Shown piece by piece: positions 14,684 to 22,513 of a stretch of DNA of 40,281 nt; the stretch's first letter is position 1; each line of letters opens with the position of its first letter. Both the position numbers and the translations under genes were made by a program. Source of the DNA: a bacterium (GTDB lineage Bacteria; Bacillota; Clostridia; Lachnospirales; Lachnospiraceae); contig JAMPFT010000027.1 in NCBI GenBank assembly GCA_023664305.1, positions 1 to 40,281 on the forward strand, written 5' to 3'. Under the pieces are notes generated by a model that saw nothing but the letters and a program-made list of their open reading frames with translations, did not search any database and was not told where the DNA came from.

Positions 14684-15820
14684 TTGAACAAAGGGATGGA
14701 TTTACTGGAGTTAAGACGGCAGATCGATGAGATTGACACCCAGATCGTAACGCTTTACGAGCGGCGGATGGAGATCAGCGGTCAGGTGGCGGAGTATAAG
14801 ATCAGCACGGGGAAGAAGGTCTTTGACAGACAGCGGGAGACGGAGAAGCTGGCGAAGGTGAAATCGCTGACGCACAATGAGTTTAACAGCCACGGGATTG
14901 TGGAGCTGTTTGAGCAGATTATGTCTATGAGCAGAAAGCTGCAGTACCGTCTGCTGACTGAAAACGGAAGTATGGGAAAGCTGCCCTTTATCGAGGTGGA
15001 GGAGTTGGAGACGAAGAAGGCGAGAGTGGTTTTCCAGGGGGCGGAGGGAGCCTATTCCCAGGCGGCCATGACGCGGTATTTCGGCGATCAGGTGCGAAGC
15101 TTCCATGTAGACAGCTTCCGGGACGCCATGAGCGCTATCGACGAGGGAAGCGCAGATTTTGCGGTGCTTCCCATCGAAAATTCCACCGCGGGGATTGTCA
15201 ACGAGATTTATGATCTGCTGCAGGAATATGAAAACTATATCGTGGGAGAGCAGATCATCCGGATCGAGCACTGCCTGCTGGGCGTTCCCGGGGCGGAGCT
15301 TGCCGATATCAGGACAGTGTACTCGCATCCGCAGTCCCTGATGCAGAGCGCCAAATTTCTCGGAAATCATGACTGGCAGCAGATCAGCATGCAGAACAAT
15401 GCATTCGCGGCGAAGAAGGTGGCGGGGGACCGGGACAAAACCCAGGCGGCCATCGCCGGGGAGCAGGCGGCCGCCGCGTACGGACTTGAAGTGCTGCAGC
15501 GGGGCGTCAACGATTCCGGGGGCAATTCCACCCGGTTCATCATCGTGACCAATCAGAAAATCTTCCGAAAAGACGCGAGGAAGATCAGTATCTGCTTTGA
15601 AGTGCCTCATGAGAGCGGCTCGCTCTATCATATGCTGTCGCATTTTATCTACAATAACCTGAATATGACCAAGATCGAGAGCCGTCCCATCGAGGACAGG
15701 GACTGGGAATACCGCTTCTTTATCGACTTTGAGGGAAACTTGGCCGACAGTGCGGTGAAAAACGCCTTGAGGGGTCTGCGGGATGAGGCGCGGAACATGA
15801 AGATTCTGGGAAACTATTGA
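14684..15820 (+). CDS. pheA: bifunctional chorismate mutase / prephenate dehydratase
   Basis: This P-protein converts chorismate to prephenate and then to phenylpyruvate, for phenylalanine synthesis. The chorismate mutase AroQ helix is in residues 1-90 (L-R-R-Q-I-D-E-I-D, then R-R-M-E-I and K-I-S-T-G-K-K-V). The dehydratase domain is about 110-290, with F-Q-G-A-E-G-A-Y-S-Q, P-I-E-N-S-T-A-G and the catalytic N-S-T-R-F. A C-terminal ACT domain has E-S-R-P in place of the common E-S-R-P/x motif for Phe feedback. I favour the TTG at 14684 (GGAAGGA four bases upstream) over ATG 14696, which has no spaced ribosome-binding site. It is followed by the DUF815 gene after 84 bases. Confidence 0.94.
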   Translation: MNKGMDLLELRRQIDEIDTQIVTLYERRMEISGQVAEYKISTGKKVFDRQRETEKLAKVKSLTHNEFNSHGIVELFEQIMSMSRKLQYRLLTENGSMGKLPFIEVEELETKKARVVFQGAEGAYSQAAMTRYFGDQVRSFHVDSFRDAMSAIDEGSADFAVLPIENSTAGIVNEIYDLLQEYENYIVGEQIIRIEHCLLGVPGAELADIRTVYSHPQSLMQSAKFLGNHDWQQISMQNNAFAAKKVAGDRDKTQAAIAGEQAAAAYGLEVLQRGVNDSGGNSTRFIIVTNQKIFRKDARKISICFEVPHESGSLYHMLSHFIYNNLNMTKIESRPIEDRDWEYRFFIDFEGNLADSAVKNALRGLRDEARNMKILGNY

Positions 15821-15904
15821 GCTCCTGGCGGATAACGCGAACAAGGGGAGTGAAGCTTCCCGAGTCTGCTTATGTATGCCGGCAGGACAGGAGGAATGGA
15901 AGGA

Positions 15905-17218
15905 ATGCGGATAGAGGAACTGATCGTGTATCGCAATTTTGAAGAGGGAAGGCTTCTGGACGACATGGCCTGCGTCATGGAGCATTACCAGGACCGTCAG
16001 GAGGGACTGCCGCCGGACAGCCCCCTGACCGCGGAGAACCTGCGAAAGCGATTCTACGGCTGTATCCATCAGCTGATCGAGCTGGCGGGAAGCTACGGCT
16101 TTCACGGGAATCTCTGGCACTGTTATCTGGCAAATCTGTTGGTGAACAATGAGAACAGCTACAGCTGCGGCTGCGAACTGCGGGGAGCGATCGACGGAAC
16201 CATCAATGAAGCGGCGCTGCACGATATTGTGATTTTTAAGGAGCTTTACGATTTTGATTTTGCTCCCGTGACGGAGAGACTGCATGTCCCGGAATACAGA
16301 CTGACAGAGCAGTATCGGACGAGCAGCAGGGAGAGTAAGGTTTATAACGCGAGGATCTGCGCCCGGATCTGCGAGCTGGCGGAGCAGTTTTGCCGGGACA
16401 GTACGCCGGAGGAGATGAAGGCTACGCTCACCCGGTTTTATCAGGAGTATGGCGTGGGAAAATTCGGACTTCACAAGTCTTTTCGGGTGGAGCATGACAG
16501 CGAGGGAGTGCGGATCGAGCCGATCTTAAATATCGCCCATGTGACGCTGGACGATCTGGTGGGATATGAGATTCCCAAAAAGAAGCTGACGGACAACACG
16601 GACGCCTTTGTGGCGGGCAGAAAGGCCAATAACTGCCTGCTGTACGGAGACGCGGGAACGGGAAAATCCTCCAGCATCAAAGCCATCGCCAACGAATATT
16701 ATGAAAAGGGGCTCCGGATTATAGAGCTTTACAAGCATCAGTTCCGGGATCTGAACGAGGTAATCAGCCGGATCAAAAAGCGCAATTACCGGTTTATCAT
16801 CTATATGGACGACTTAAGCTTTGAAGAGTTTGAGACGGAATACAAATACTTAAAAGCCGTCATTGAGGGAGGACTGGAAAAAAAGCCGGAAAACGTGCTG
16901 ATCTACGCCACCTCAAACCGCAGGCATCTGATCCGGGAAAGCTACGGCGACAAGGAGGAGATCCGTCAGGACATGCATACCGGCGATACCGTACAGGAAA
17001 AGCTTTCGCTGGTGTACCGTTTCGGCGTGACCGTTTACTTTGGCGCGCCGGACAAAAAGGAATTTCAGAGGATTGTCAAAGCGCTGGCGCAGCGGGGCGG
17101 CGTAAATCTGCCGGAGGAGGAGCTGCTTTCGGAGGCCAACAAGTGGGAGCTGTCCCACGGCGGGCTTTCCGGGCGGAGCGCGCAGCAGTTTATCGATTAT
17201 CTGTCCGGGACGCGGTGA
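15905..17218 (+). CDS. DUF815-family AAA+ ATPase
   Basis: The 437-residue protein has a helical N-terminal half of unknown role and a C-terminal AAA+ ATPase. Walker A is G-D-A-G-T-G-K-S-S (about residues 248-256). Walker B is F-I-I-Y-M-D-D-L-S-F near 298-307. A T-S-N-R-R sensor 1 follows, with the DUF815 hallmark K-L-S-L-V-Y-R-F-G. DUF815 proteins are widespread, but their biological role is unsettled. ATG 15905 is preferred over 15896 and 15872 because AGGAGGA lies nine bases upstream. It sits between pheA and ppx on one strand with gaps of 84 and 123 bases, probably co-transcribed. Confidence 0.88.
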   Translation: MRIEELIVYRNFEEGRLLDDMACVMEHYQDRQEGLPPDSPLTAENLRKRFYGCIHQLIELAGSYGFHGNLWHCYLANLLVNNENSYSCGCELRGAIDGTINEAALHDIVIFKELYDFDFAPVTERLHVPEYRLTEQYRTSSRESKVYNARICARICELAEQFCRDSTPEEMKATLTRFYQEYGVGKFGLHKSFRVEHDSEGVRIEPILNIAHVTLDDLVGYEIPKKKLTDNTDAFVAGRKANNCLLYGDAGTGKSSSIKAIANEYYEKGLRIIELYKHQFRDLNEVISRIKKRNYRFIIYMDDLSFEEFETEYKYLKAVIEGGLEKKPENVLIYATSNRRHLIRESYGDKEEIRQDMHTGDTVQEKLSLVYRFGVTVYFGAPDKKEFQRIVKALAQRGGVNLPEEELLSEANKWELSHGGLSGRSAQQFIDYLSGTR

Positions 17219-17341
17219 GGCCGGAGAGGACGGAAGTAATTCTTCTCGGAACCGGCGGCTTAGAGAGAGTGCAGGCATAAGGAGAGTTCGCGGAGTACAC
17301 TGCGGTTGTCCGTGGTGCGCCGGCGGCGTAGAGGTATCAGG

Positions 17342-18883
17342 ATGAGTGTGAGGACTTTTGCAGCGGTTGATGTGGGAAGCTTTGAGCTTACCATGAAAAT
17401 ATTTGAATTTTCGGGGAAAAATAACATGCGGGAGATCGACTGCATAAGCAGGCGGCTTGATCTGGGCTCCGACACCTATGCCTTCGGAAAGATTGGCAAC
17501 GAGAAGCTGGACGAGCTGTGCAGGACGCTGCGGGAATTTAAGCAGATTATGGAGTCTTACCGCGTGGAGGCGTTTCAGGCTTACGGCACCAGCGCCCTTC
17601 GCGAGACGGAGAACTTTGCCATTATTCAGGATCAGATCGAGCAAAGGACGGGGATTCGTCTGGAGACCCTGAGTAATTCCGAGCAGCGCTTTCTGGATTA
17701 TAAGTCCGTGGCCTCCAAAGGGGAGAGCTTCCGCAGGATCATCGAGGAGAAGACGGCGATTCTCGATATCGGCGGCGGGAGCATCCAGATTTCCCTGTTC
17801 GACAACGATACCCTGGTATCTACCCAGAATCTGCGGCTCGGCGTTCTGCGGATCCAGGAGTATTTGAACCGTTTCGAGGTCAGCCATTTTAAGACGGAGA
17901 CCTTTATCGACGAGATGGTGATGGCGCAGCTTGCCACTTATAAAAAGCTGTACTTAAAGGATCGGGAAATCCGGAATCTGATCGTCATCGACGATTACAT
18001 TTCTCCCTGGGCCGTCAGGCGTACCGGGGGAGACACCGCGAAGGCTTTTCTGGATGAGGAGGATTTCCGGGATGTCATGGAGCGGCTCAGATCCCGGAAC
18101 CGGGCGCAGACGGCGGCCGCCATGGGGATCCCGGAGGAGAAAGCGCCGCTCATGTTTGTCAGCGCCGTCCTGATCAGCCGCGTGGCGAGGCTGATGGAGG
18201 CCGAGAGGATCTGGGCGCCCGGTGTGACGCTCTGTGACGGCATCGCCTATGAATATGCGGAAAAGATCAAAATGTTCCGGGAGGAGCACGACTTTGAAAA
18301 GGATATTATCGCCTGTGCCATGAATATCAGCAAGCGCTACATGGGCAGCATGAAACGCTCCGAGACGCTGGAAAATATCACGGCGGTTATTTTCGACAGC
18401 ATGAAGCGGATCCACGGCCTGGGCAAACGGGAGCGGCTGTATCTGCGGCTGGCGGCGATCCTGCACGACTGCGGGAAGTATATCAGCATGATGAATATCG
18501 GGGAGACCTCCTACAATATCATCATGGCGACGGAGATCATCGGCTTATCCCACACGGAGCGGGAGATCGTGGCGAATGTGGTGCGCTTCAACCACAGCAG
18601 ATTTCTTTATTACGGGCAGCAGGCGGGGACCGGAGGCCTGGACCGGAGAGCTTACCTGACGGTGGCGAAGCTGACGGCGATTCTGCGGCTGGCCGGGGGG
18701 CTGGACCGCAGCCACAAGCAGAAGCTGAAGGGTCTGAAGGCCGTGCTGCAGGAGGACCGGCTGATCCTGACGGCGGAATCCGCCGTGGATATCACGCTGG
18801 AAAAGGGCTTTTTCGAGGAACGGTGCGAGTTCTTTCAGGAGGTCTTCAGTGTGGAACCCGTTTTGAAGCAGAAGAGGATATAA
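17342..18883 (+). CDS. ppx: Ppx/GppA phosphatase with HD domain
   Basis: This exopolyphosphatase / pppGpp phosphatase of the ASKHA fold degrades polyphosphate from chain ends and may hydrolyse guanosine pentaphosphate. The 513-residue product begins A-A-V-D-V-G-S-F-E-L. It has the second phosphate-binding loop D-I-G-G-G-S-I-Q-I-S near 145-154, and E-R-I-W-A-P-G-V near 285. The C-terminal HD domain shows L-H-D-C-G-K-Y near 375-381, as in GppA. The start at ATG 17342 follows GAGG by seven bases. ppk1 begins 37 bases later, so synthesis and breakdown of polyphosphate are encoded together. Confidence 0.92.
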   Translation: MSVRTFAAVDVGSFELTMKIFEFSGKNNMREIDCISRRLDLGSDTYAFGKIGNEKLDELCRTLREFKQIMESYRVEAFQAYGTSALRETENFAIIQDQIEQRTGIRLETLSNSEQRFLDYKSVASKGESFRRIIEEKTAILDIGGGSIQISLFDNDTLVSTQNLRLGVLRIQEYLNRFEVSHFKTETFIDEMVMAQLATYKKLYLKDREIRNLIVIDDYISPWAVRRTGGDTAKAFLDEEDFRDVMERLRSRNRAQTAAAMGIPEEKAPLMFVSAVLISRVARLMEAERIWAPGVTLCDGIAYEYAEKIKMFREEHDFEKDIIACAMNISKRYMGSMKRSETLENITAVIFDSMKRIHGLGKRERLYLRLAAILHDCGKYISMMNIGETSYNIIMATEIIGLSHTEREIVANVVRFNHSRFLYYGQQAGTGGLDRRAYLTVAKLTAILRLAGGLDRSHKQKLKGLKAVLQEDRLILTAESAVDITLEKGFFEERCEFFQEVFSVEPVLKQKRI

Positions 18884-18920
18884 GATCCGGGATACGGGCC
18901 GGAGAGAACGGAGAACAGAT

Positions 18921-21044
18921 ATGGGAAAGATTGATTTTAGCAGCCCGAAATATTATACCAACAGGGAGCTGTCCTGGATTCTCTTTGATCACAGAGTGTT
19001 GAACGAGGCAAGGGACAAACATATCCCGCTTTTCGAGAGACTTAAGTTCTTAAGCATTACGGCGTCGAATCTGGACGAATTTTTCATGATCCGCGTGGCC
19101 TCCTTAAAGGATATGGTGAACGCCGGGTACGAAAAGAAGGATATCGCCGGGATGACACCCTCGAAGCAGCTGGAGGCCATCGACGTGGCAATCCATGAGC
19201 TGGTGGAGATGCAGTACTCCACCTGGAACCGGTCCCTGCTGCCGCAGCTGAAAAAGAACGGTCTGACGGTGGTCAGCAGACACGAGGATCTGACGCCGGA
19301 GGAGGGAGCCTTTATCGACCGGTATTTCGAGGAAAACGTCTATCCTGTGCTGACGCCCATGGCCGTGGATTCCTCCAGACCCTTTCCTCTGGTCCGCAAC
19401 AAGACGTTAAACATAGCGGCGCTGGTACACAAAAAGAACAGCGAAGAGCTGGAGTTTGCCACGGTTCAGGTGCCCTCCGTGCTGGAGCGCATCGTGGCGC
19501 TGCCGACGGAAGGAAAGGCCGCAAAGATCATCTTTCTGGAGGAGATCATCGAGCGGAATATGCACAAGCTGTTCTTAAACTATGATATTGTCTGCGCCCA
19601 CCCTTTCCGGATTATGCGCAACGCCGATTTAAGCATTGAGGAGGACGAGGCGGCGGATCTTTTAAAGGAAATTGAAAAGCAGTTAAAAAAACGGCAGTGG
19701 GGCGAGGCCATCCGCCTGGAGGCGGAGGACGGTATGGATAAGCGGCTGTTGAAAATACTGGAGCGGGAGCTGCATCTGGAGGAGCAGAGTATCTATCGGA
19801 TTCCGGGGCCGCTTGACCTGACCGTGCTGATGAAGCTGTACGGACTGGACGGCTTTGAGCATCTCAAAACTCCGAAGCACATTCCCCAGCCGGTGCCGGA
19901 GCTTCCGGCGGGCTGTGCGATCTTTGAGGAGATCCGAAAGAGAGATATCCTTCTGCACCATCCTTACCAGACCTTTGAGCCGGTGGTGGATTTCATACGG
20001 CAGGCGGCCAGGGATCCGGAGGTTTTGGCCATCAAGCAGACGCTGTACCGGGTCAGCGGCAACTCGCCCATCATCACGGCGCTTGCCCAGGCGGCGGAGA
20101 ACGGGAAACAGGTGACGGTGCTGGTAGAGCTGAAGGCGCGCTTTGACGAGGAGCATAATATCGTCTGGGCGAAGATGCTGGAGAAGGCGGGGTGCCATGT
20201 GATCTACGGGCTGGTGGGACTCAAGACCCACAGCAAGATCACGCTGGTGGTGCGCCGGGAGGAAGACGGGATCCGCCGGTATGTTCACCTTGGCACGGGC
20301 AACTACAACGACGCCACGGCAAAGCTTTATACGGACATCGGACTGCTCACCTGTTCCGAGGCGGTGGGAGAGGACGCCACCGCGGTCTTTAACATGCTGT
20401 CGGGCTATTCCGAGCCTCTTGTGTGGAACAAATTAAGCGTCGCGCCCCTTTGGCTGAAGGATAAATTCCTCTACCTCATCGACAGGGAGACCAGACATGC
20501 GCTGGGAGGACATCCCGCCAGAATCATCGCAAAGGTCAATTCCCTCTGCGACAGGGATATCATCGCCGCCCTGTACGCGGCCAGCGCCGCGGGCGTGCGC
20601 ATCGATCTGATCGTCCGGGGAATCTGCTGCCTGAAGACGGGGATCAAGGGGGTCAGCGAGAATATAACGGTGCGCTCTATCGTGGGAAATTTCTTGGAGC
20701 ACAGCAGAATTTTTTACTTTGAAAATGATGAACGGTACGAAATTTACTGCGGAAGCGCCGACTGGATGCCCAGAAATCTGGAACGCCGGGTGGAAATTCT
20801 CTTCCCCATCGACCGGCCGGAGCTGAAGGAGGAGCTTCTGCATATCCTGCAGAGCCAGTTAAAGGACAACGTCAAGGCCTCCGTCCTGCAGGAGGACGGC
20901 TCCTATGAGAGAGTGGATAAGCGGGGAAAATCCCGTTTCCAGTGTCAGGAGGCTTTCTGCCAGGAGGCGCAGAAAAAGGCGAAGAGCGCGGTGGAAGAGG
21001 AAGCGCATATGACGAGGACGTTTGTCCCGGAGGTGCATCAGTGA
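18921..21044 (+). CDS. ppk1: polyphosphate kinase 1
   Basis: It reversibly transfers the gamma-phosphate of ATP to polyphosphate. The 707-residue product (E. coli 688) has the N-terminal Y-x-N-R-E-L-S-W-I-x-F-D-x-R-V-L-N-E-A motif and the N-D and H domains. The two PLD-like C-terminal domains carry the phosphorylated histidine His437 in L-K-T-H-S-K and the second catalytic His594 in L-E-H-S-R-I. The start at ATG 18921 follows GGAGA. Its TGA overlaps the GTG start of maf, so the two are translationally coupled. The extra tail of about 25 residues is charged. Confidence 0.96.
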   Translation: MGKIDFSSPKYYTNRELSWILFDHRVLNEARDKHIPLFERLKFLSITASNLDEFFMIRVASLKDMVNAGYEKKDIAGMTPSKQLEAIDVAIHELVEMQYSTWNRSLLPQLKKNGLTVVSRHEDLTPEEGAFIDRYFEENVYPVLTPMAVDSSRPFPLVRNKTLNIAALVHKKNSEELEFATVQVPSVLERIVALPTEGKAAKIIFLEEIIERNMHKLFLNYDIVCAHPFRIMRNADLSIEEDEAADLLKEIEKQLKKRQWGEAIRLEAEDGMDKRLLKILERELHLEEQSIYRIPGPLDLTVLMKLYGLDGFEHLKTPKHIPQPVPELPAGCAIFEEIRKRDILLHHPYQTFEPVVDFIRQAARDPEVLAIKQTLYRVSGNSPIITALAQAAENGKQVTVLVELKARFDEEHNIVWAKMLEKAGCHVIYGLVGLKTHSKITLVVRREEDGIRRYVHLGTGNYNDATAKLYTDIGLLTCSEAVGEDATAVFNMLSGYSEPLVWNKLSVAPLWLKDKFLYLIDRETRHALGGHPARIIAKVNSLCDRDIIAALYAASAAGVRIDLIVRGICCLKTGIKGVSENITVRSIVGNFLEHSRIFYFENDERYEIYCGSADWMPRNLERRVEILFPIDRPELKEELLHILQSQLKDNVKASVLQEDGSYERVDKRGKSRFQCQEAFCQEAQKKAKSAVEEEAHMTRTFVPEVHQ

Positions 21045-21748
21045 AGATATATCTGGCGTCCGCATCCCCCAGAAGAAAGGAACTGCTGGAGCAGATCGGA
21101 CTGGAATTTGAAGTGTGTGTGAGCAAGGTGCAGGAGCAGATTGCCGCCGTAGGGCCGGGCAAGGCGGTGGAAGAGCTGGCCGCACAGAAAGCCCGGGCGG
21201 TTTTGGAGGAACTGTCGGCTCGGAAGGCGGAGACGGTTTTGAAGGAACTGCCGGATAGGAGGCCGGAGGCGGTTCCGGAGGAGTTGTCGGCTCGGACGGT
21301 GGAGGCGGTTTTGGAGGAACTGCCGGCTCGGAAGGCGGAGACGGTTCCGGAGGAATTTCTCGTCATCGGCGCGGATACGGTCGTAGCGCTAAAGGACAGA
21401 ATTTTGGGAAAACCCGCGGACGAAAAAGAGGCGGCGCAAATGCTTGTCCTGTTAGCGGGAAAGACCCATGAAGTTTATACGGGAGTGGCCCTTCTGCACA
21501 GAATGCCTGACGGCGCCGTGGAGAGCAGGATTTTCCATGAGGCGACAAAGGTGACCTTCTTTCCCATGGACGGGGAGGAAATCAGACGGTATGCGGCCAC
21601 CGGCGACTGCCTGGATAAGGCCGGAGCCTACGGCATCCAGGGCTTCTGCGCCAGGTACATACAGGGGATCGAGGGAGATTACAATAACGTAGTGGGACTT
21701 CCGGTGGGAAGGCTTTATCAGGAAGCAAAGGAGTGGCTTGGAGCATGA
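21041..21748 (+). CDS. maf: Maf-family nucleoside triphosphate pyrophosphatase with an in-frame repeat insertion
   Basis: Maf hydrolyses non-canonical or m-type NTPs (dTTP/UTP class) to monophosphates and affects septum formation. The 235-residue product has S-A-S-P-R-R-K-E-L-L at 7-16, V-I-G-A-D-T-V-V at 108-115, and G-K-T-H-E-V-Y-T-G. It also has the Y-G-I-Q-G and G-D-Y-x-N-V-V-G-L-P motifs. Usual length is about 190. The excess is residues 51-105, built from four to five 12-residue repeats rich in Glu, Ala, Val and Leu between the first helices and the catalytic Asp. The start is GTG 21041 with GGAGG seven bases before it, overlapping the ppk1 stop. All catalytic residues are present, so it is likely functional. 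Confidence 0.94.
   Translation: MKIYLASASPRRKELLEQIGLEFEVCVSKVQEQIAAVGPGKAVEELAAQKARAVLEELSARKAETVLKELPDRRPEAVPEELSARTVEAVLEELPARKAETVPEEFLVIGADTVVALKDRILGKPADEKEAAQMLVLLAGKTHEVYTGVALLHRMPDGAVESRIFHEATKVTFFPMDGEEIRRYAATGDCLDKAGAYGIQGFCARYIQGIEGDYNNVVGLPVGRLYQEAKEWLGA
21191..21364 (+). repeat. 36-bp in-frame tandem repeat inside maf
   Basis: Units lie at 21191-21223 (33 bp), 21224-21259, 21260-21295, 21296-21331 and a partial at 21332-21364. Each follows the pattern GAGGCGGTTTTGGAGGAACT then a GCCGGCTCGG-like end, coding for twelve residues of the type K-A-E-T-V-L-E-E-L-P-A-R. All full units are multiples of three, so the frame is kept. Confidence 0.9.
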
Positions 21749-22395
21749 AAAAGGCCGTGATTTTTGATCTGGACGGAACATTGTCCGACTCGATTGCCAG
21801 CTTAAAATACTGCGGGGACAGGGCGCTGGCGCCTTTCGGCTACGGCCCTTTTCCGGAGTCCGACTACAAATATTTCGTGGGCGACGGGGCGGCAAATCTG
21901 GTCAAAAGGGCGCTGATTAAGGCGGGGGACGAGAAGCTGGCACACTTTGAGGAAGCCTTTGCCCTGTACAAAGACTACTTTGCGGCGGACTGCATGTATC
22001 AGGTAAAGCCCTACGACGGAATACCGGAGCTTTTGACGGCGCTGAAGGAAAGGGGGCTGAAGACGGCGGTGCTCTCCAATAAGCCTCATCTGCAGACCTT
22101 GGAGGTTATCCATACCCTGTTCGGCAGGGACTGCTTTGACCTGATTTGGGGACAGCGGGACGGCCTGCCCATCAAGCCAGACCCGGCCGGGGTTTTTGCC
22201 ATTCTGGATAAACTGAATCTGGGCGCGGAGGAAATCCTTTATCTGGGGGACACCGCCACGGACATGAAAACCGGCAAGAGCGCGGGAGCCTTTACCATCG
22301 GCGCACTTTGGGGCTTTCGGGACAGACAGGAGCTGGAGGAGGGAGGCGCGGACGCTTTGATCGCGCATCCGCCGGAGCTGCTGGAATATGTTTAA
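21745..22395 (+). CDS. HAD-family phosphatase, phosphoglycolate phosphatase-like
   Basis: The 216-residue HAD hydrolase (subfamily IA) has motif I D-L-D-G-T-L-S-D-S at residues 8-16 and motif II L-S-N-K-P near 113. The motif III lysine is in I-K-P-D-P near 146, and motif IV is G-D-T-A-T-D-M near 171. Overall similarity is to Gph/PpaX-type phosphatases; the substrate is not determined. The start at ATG 21745 overlaps the maf stop codon (ATGA). It is the last gene of the row. No clear terminator follows before the promoter at 22427. Confidence 0.88.
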   Translation: MKKAVIFDLDGTLSDSIASLKYCGDRALAPFGYGPFPESDYKYFVGDGAANLVKRALIKAGDEKLAHFEEAFALYKDYFAADCMYQVKPYDGIPELLTALKERGLKTAVLSNKPHLQTLEVIHTLFGRDCFDLIWGQRDGLPIKPDPAGVFAILDKLNLGAEEILYLGDTATDMKTGKSAGAFTIGALWGFRDRQELEEGGADALIAHPPELLEYV

Positions 22396-22426
22396 AAGAG
22401 ACAGTGCATAAAAATTATATAGGGTA

Positions 22427-22457
22427 TTGACAATCTTTTTTCGGGGGGGGGTAAAAT
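22427..22457 (+). promoter_or_regulatory. promoter with a poly-G spacer tract
   Basis: TTGACA (22427-22432) and TAAAAT (22452-22457) are 19 bases apart. The spacer contains six T, a C and then nine G (22443-22451). A spacer of 17 would be optimal, so loss of two G would be expected to strengthen it. A homopolymer in this position is the classical arrangement for switching by slipped-strand mispairing. The target is the secreted repeat protein at 22514. Confidence 0.7.
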
Positions 22458-22513
22458 AGTGGTACGAAACATCCGTGTCCTGTTTGGCATGGGGAAACAA
22501 GGAGGAAACGAAA

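Noticed and set aside
14711-16495. 594-codon open frame on the minus strand
   Set aside because: It lies opposite pheA and the DUF815 gene, both of which have clear family motifs. The antisense product has no recognisable domain and no ribosome-binding site. It is a by-product of the codon bias on the plus strand.
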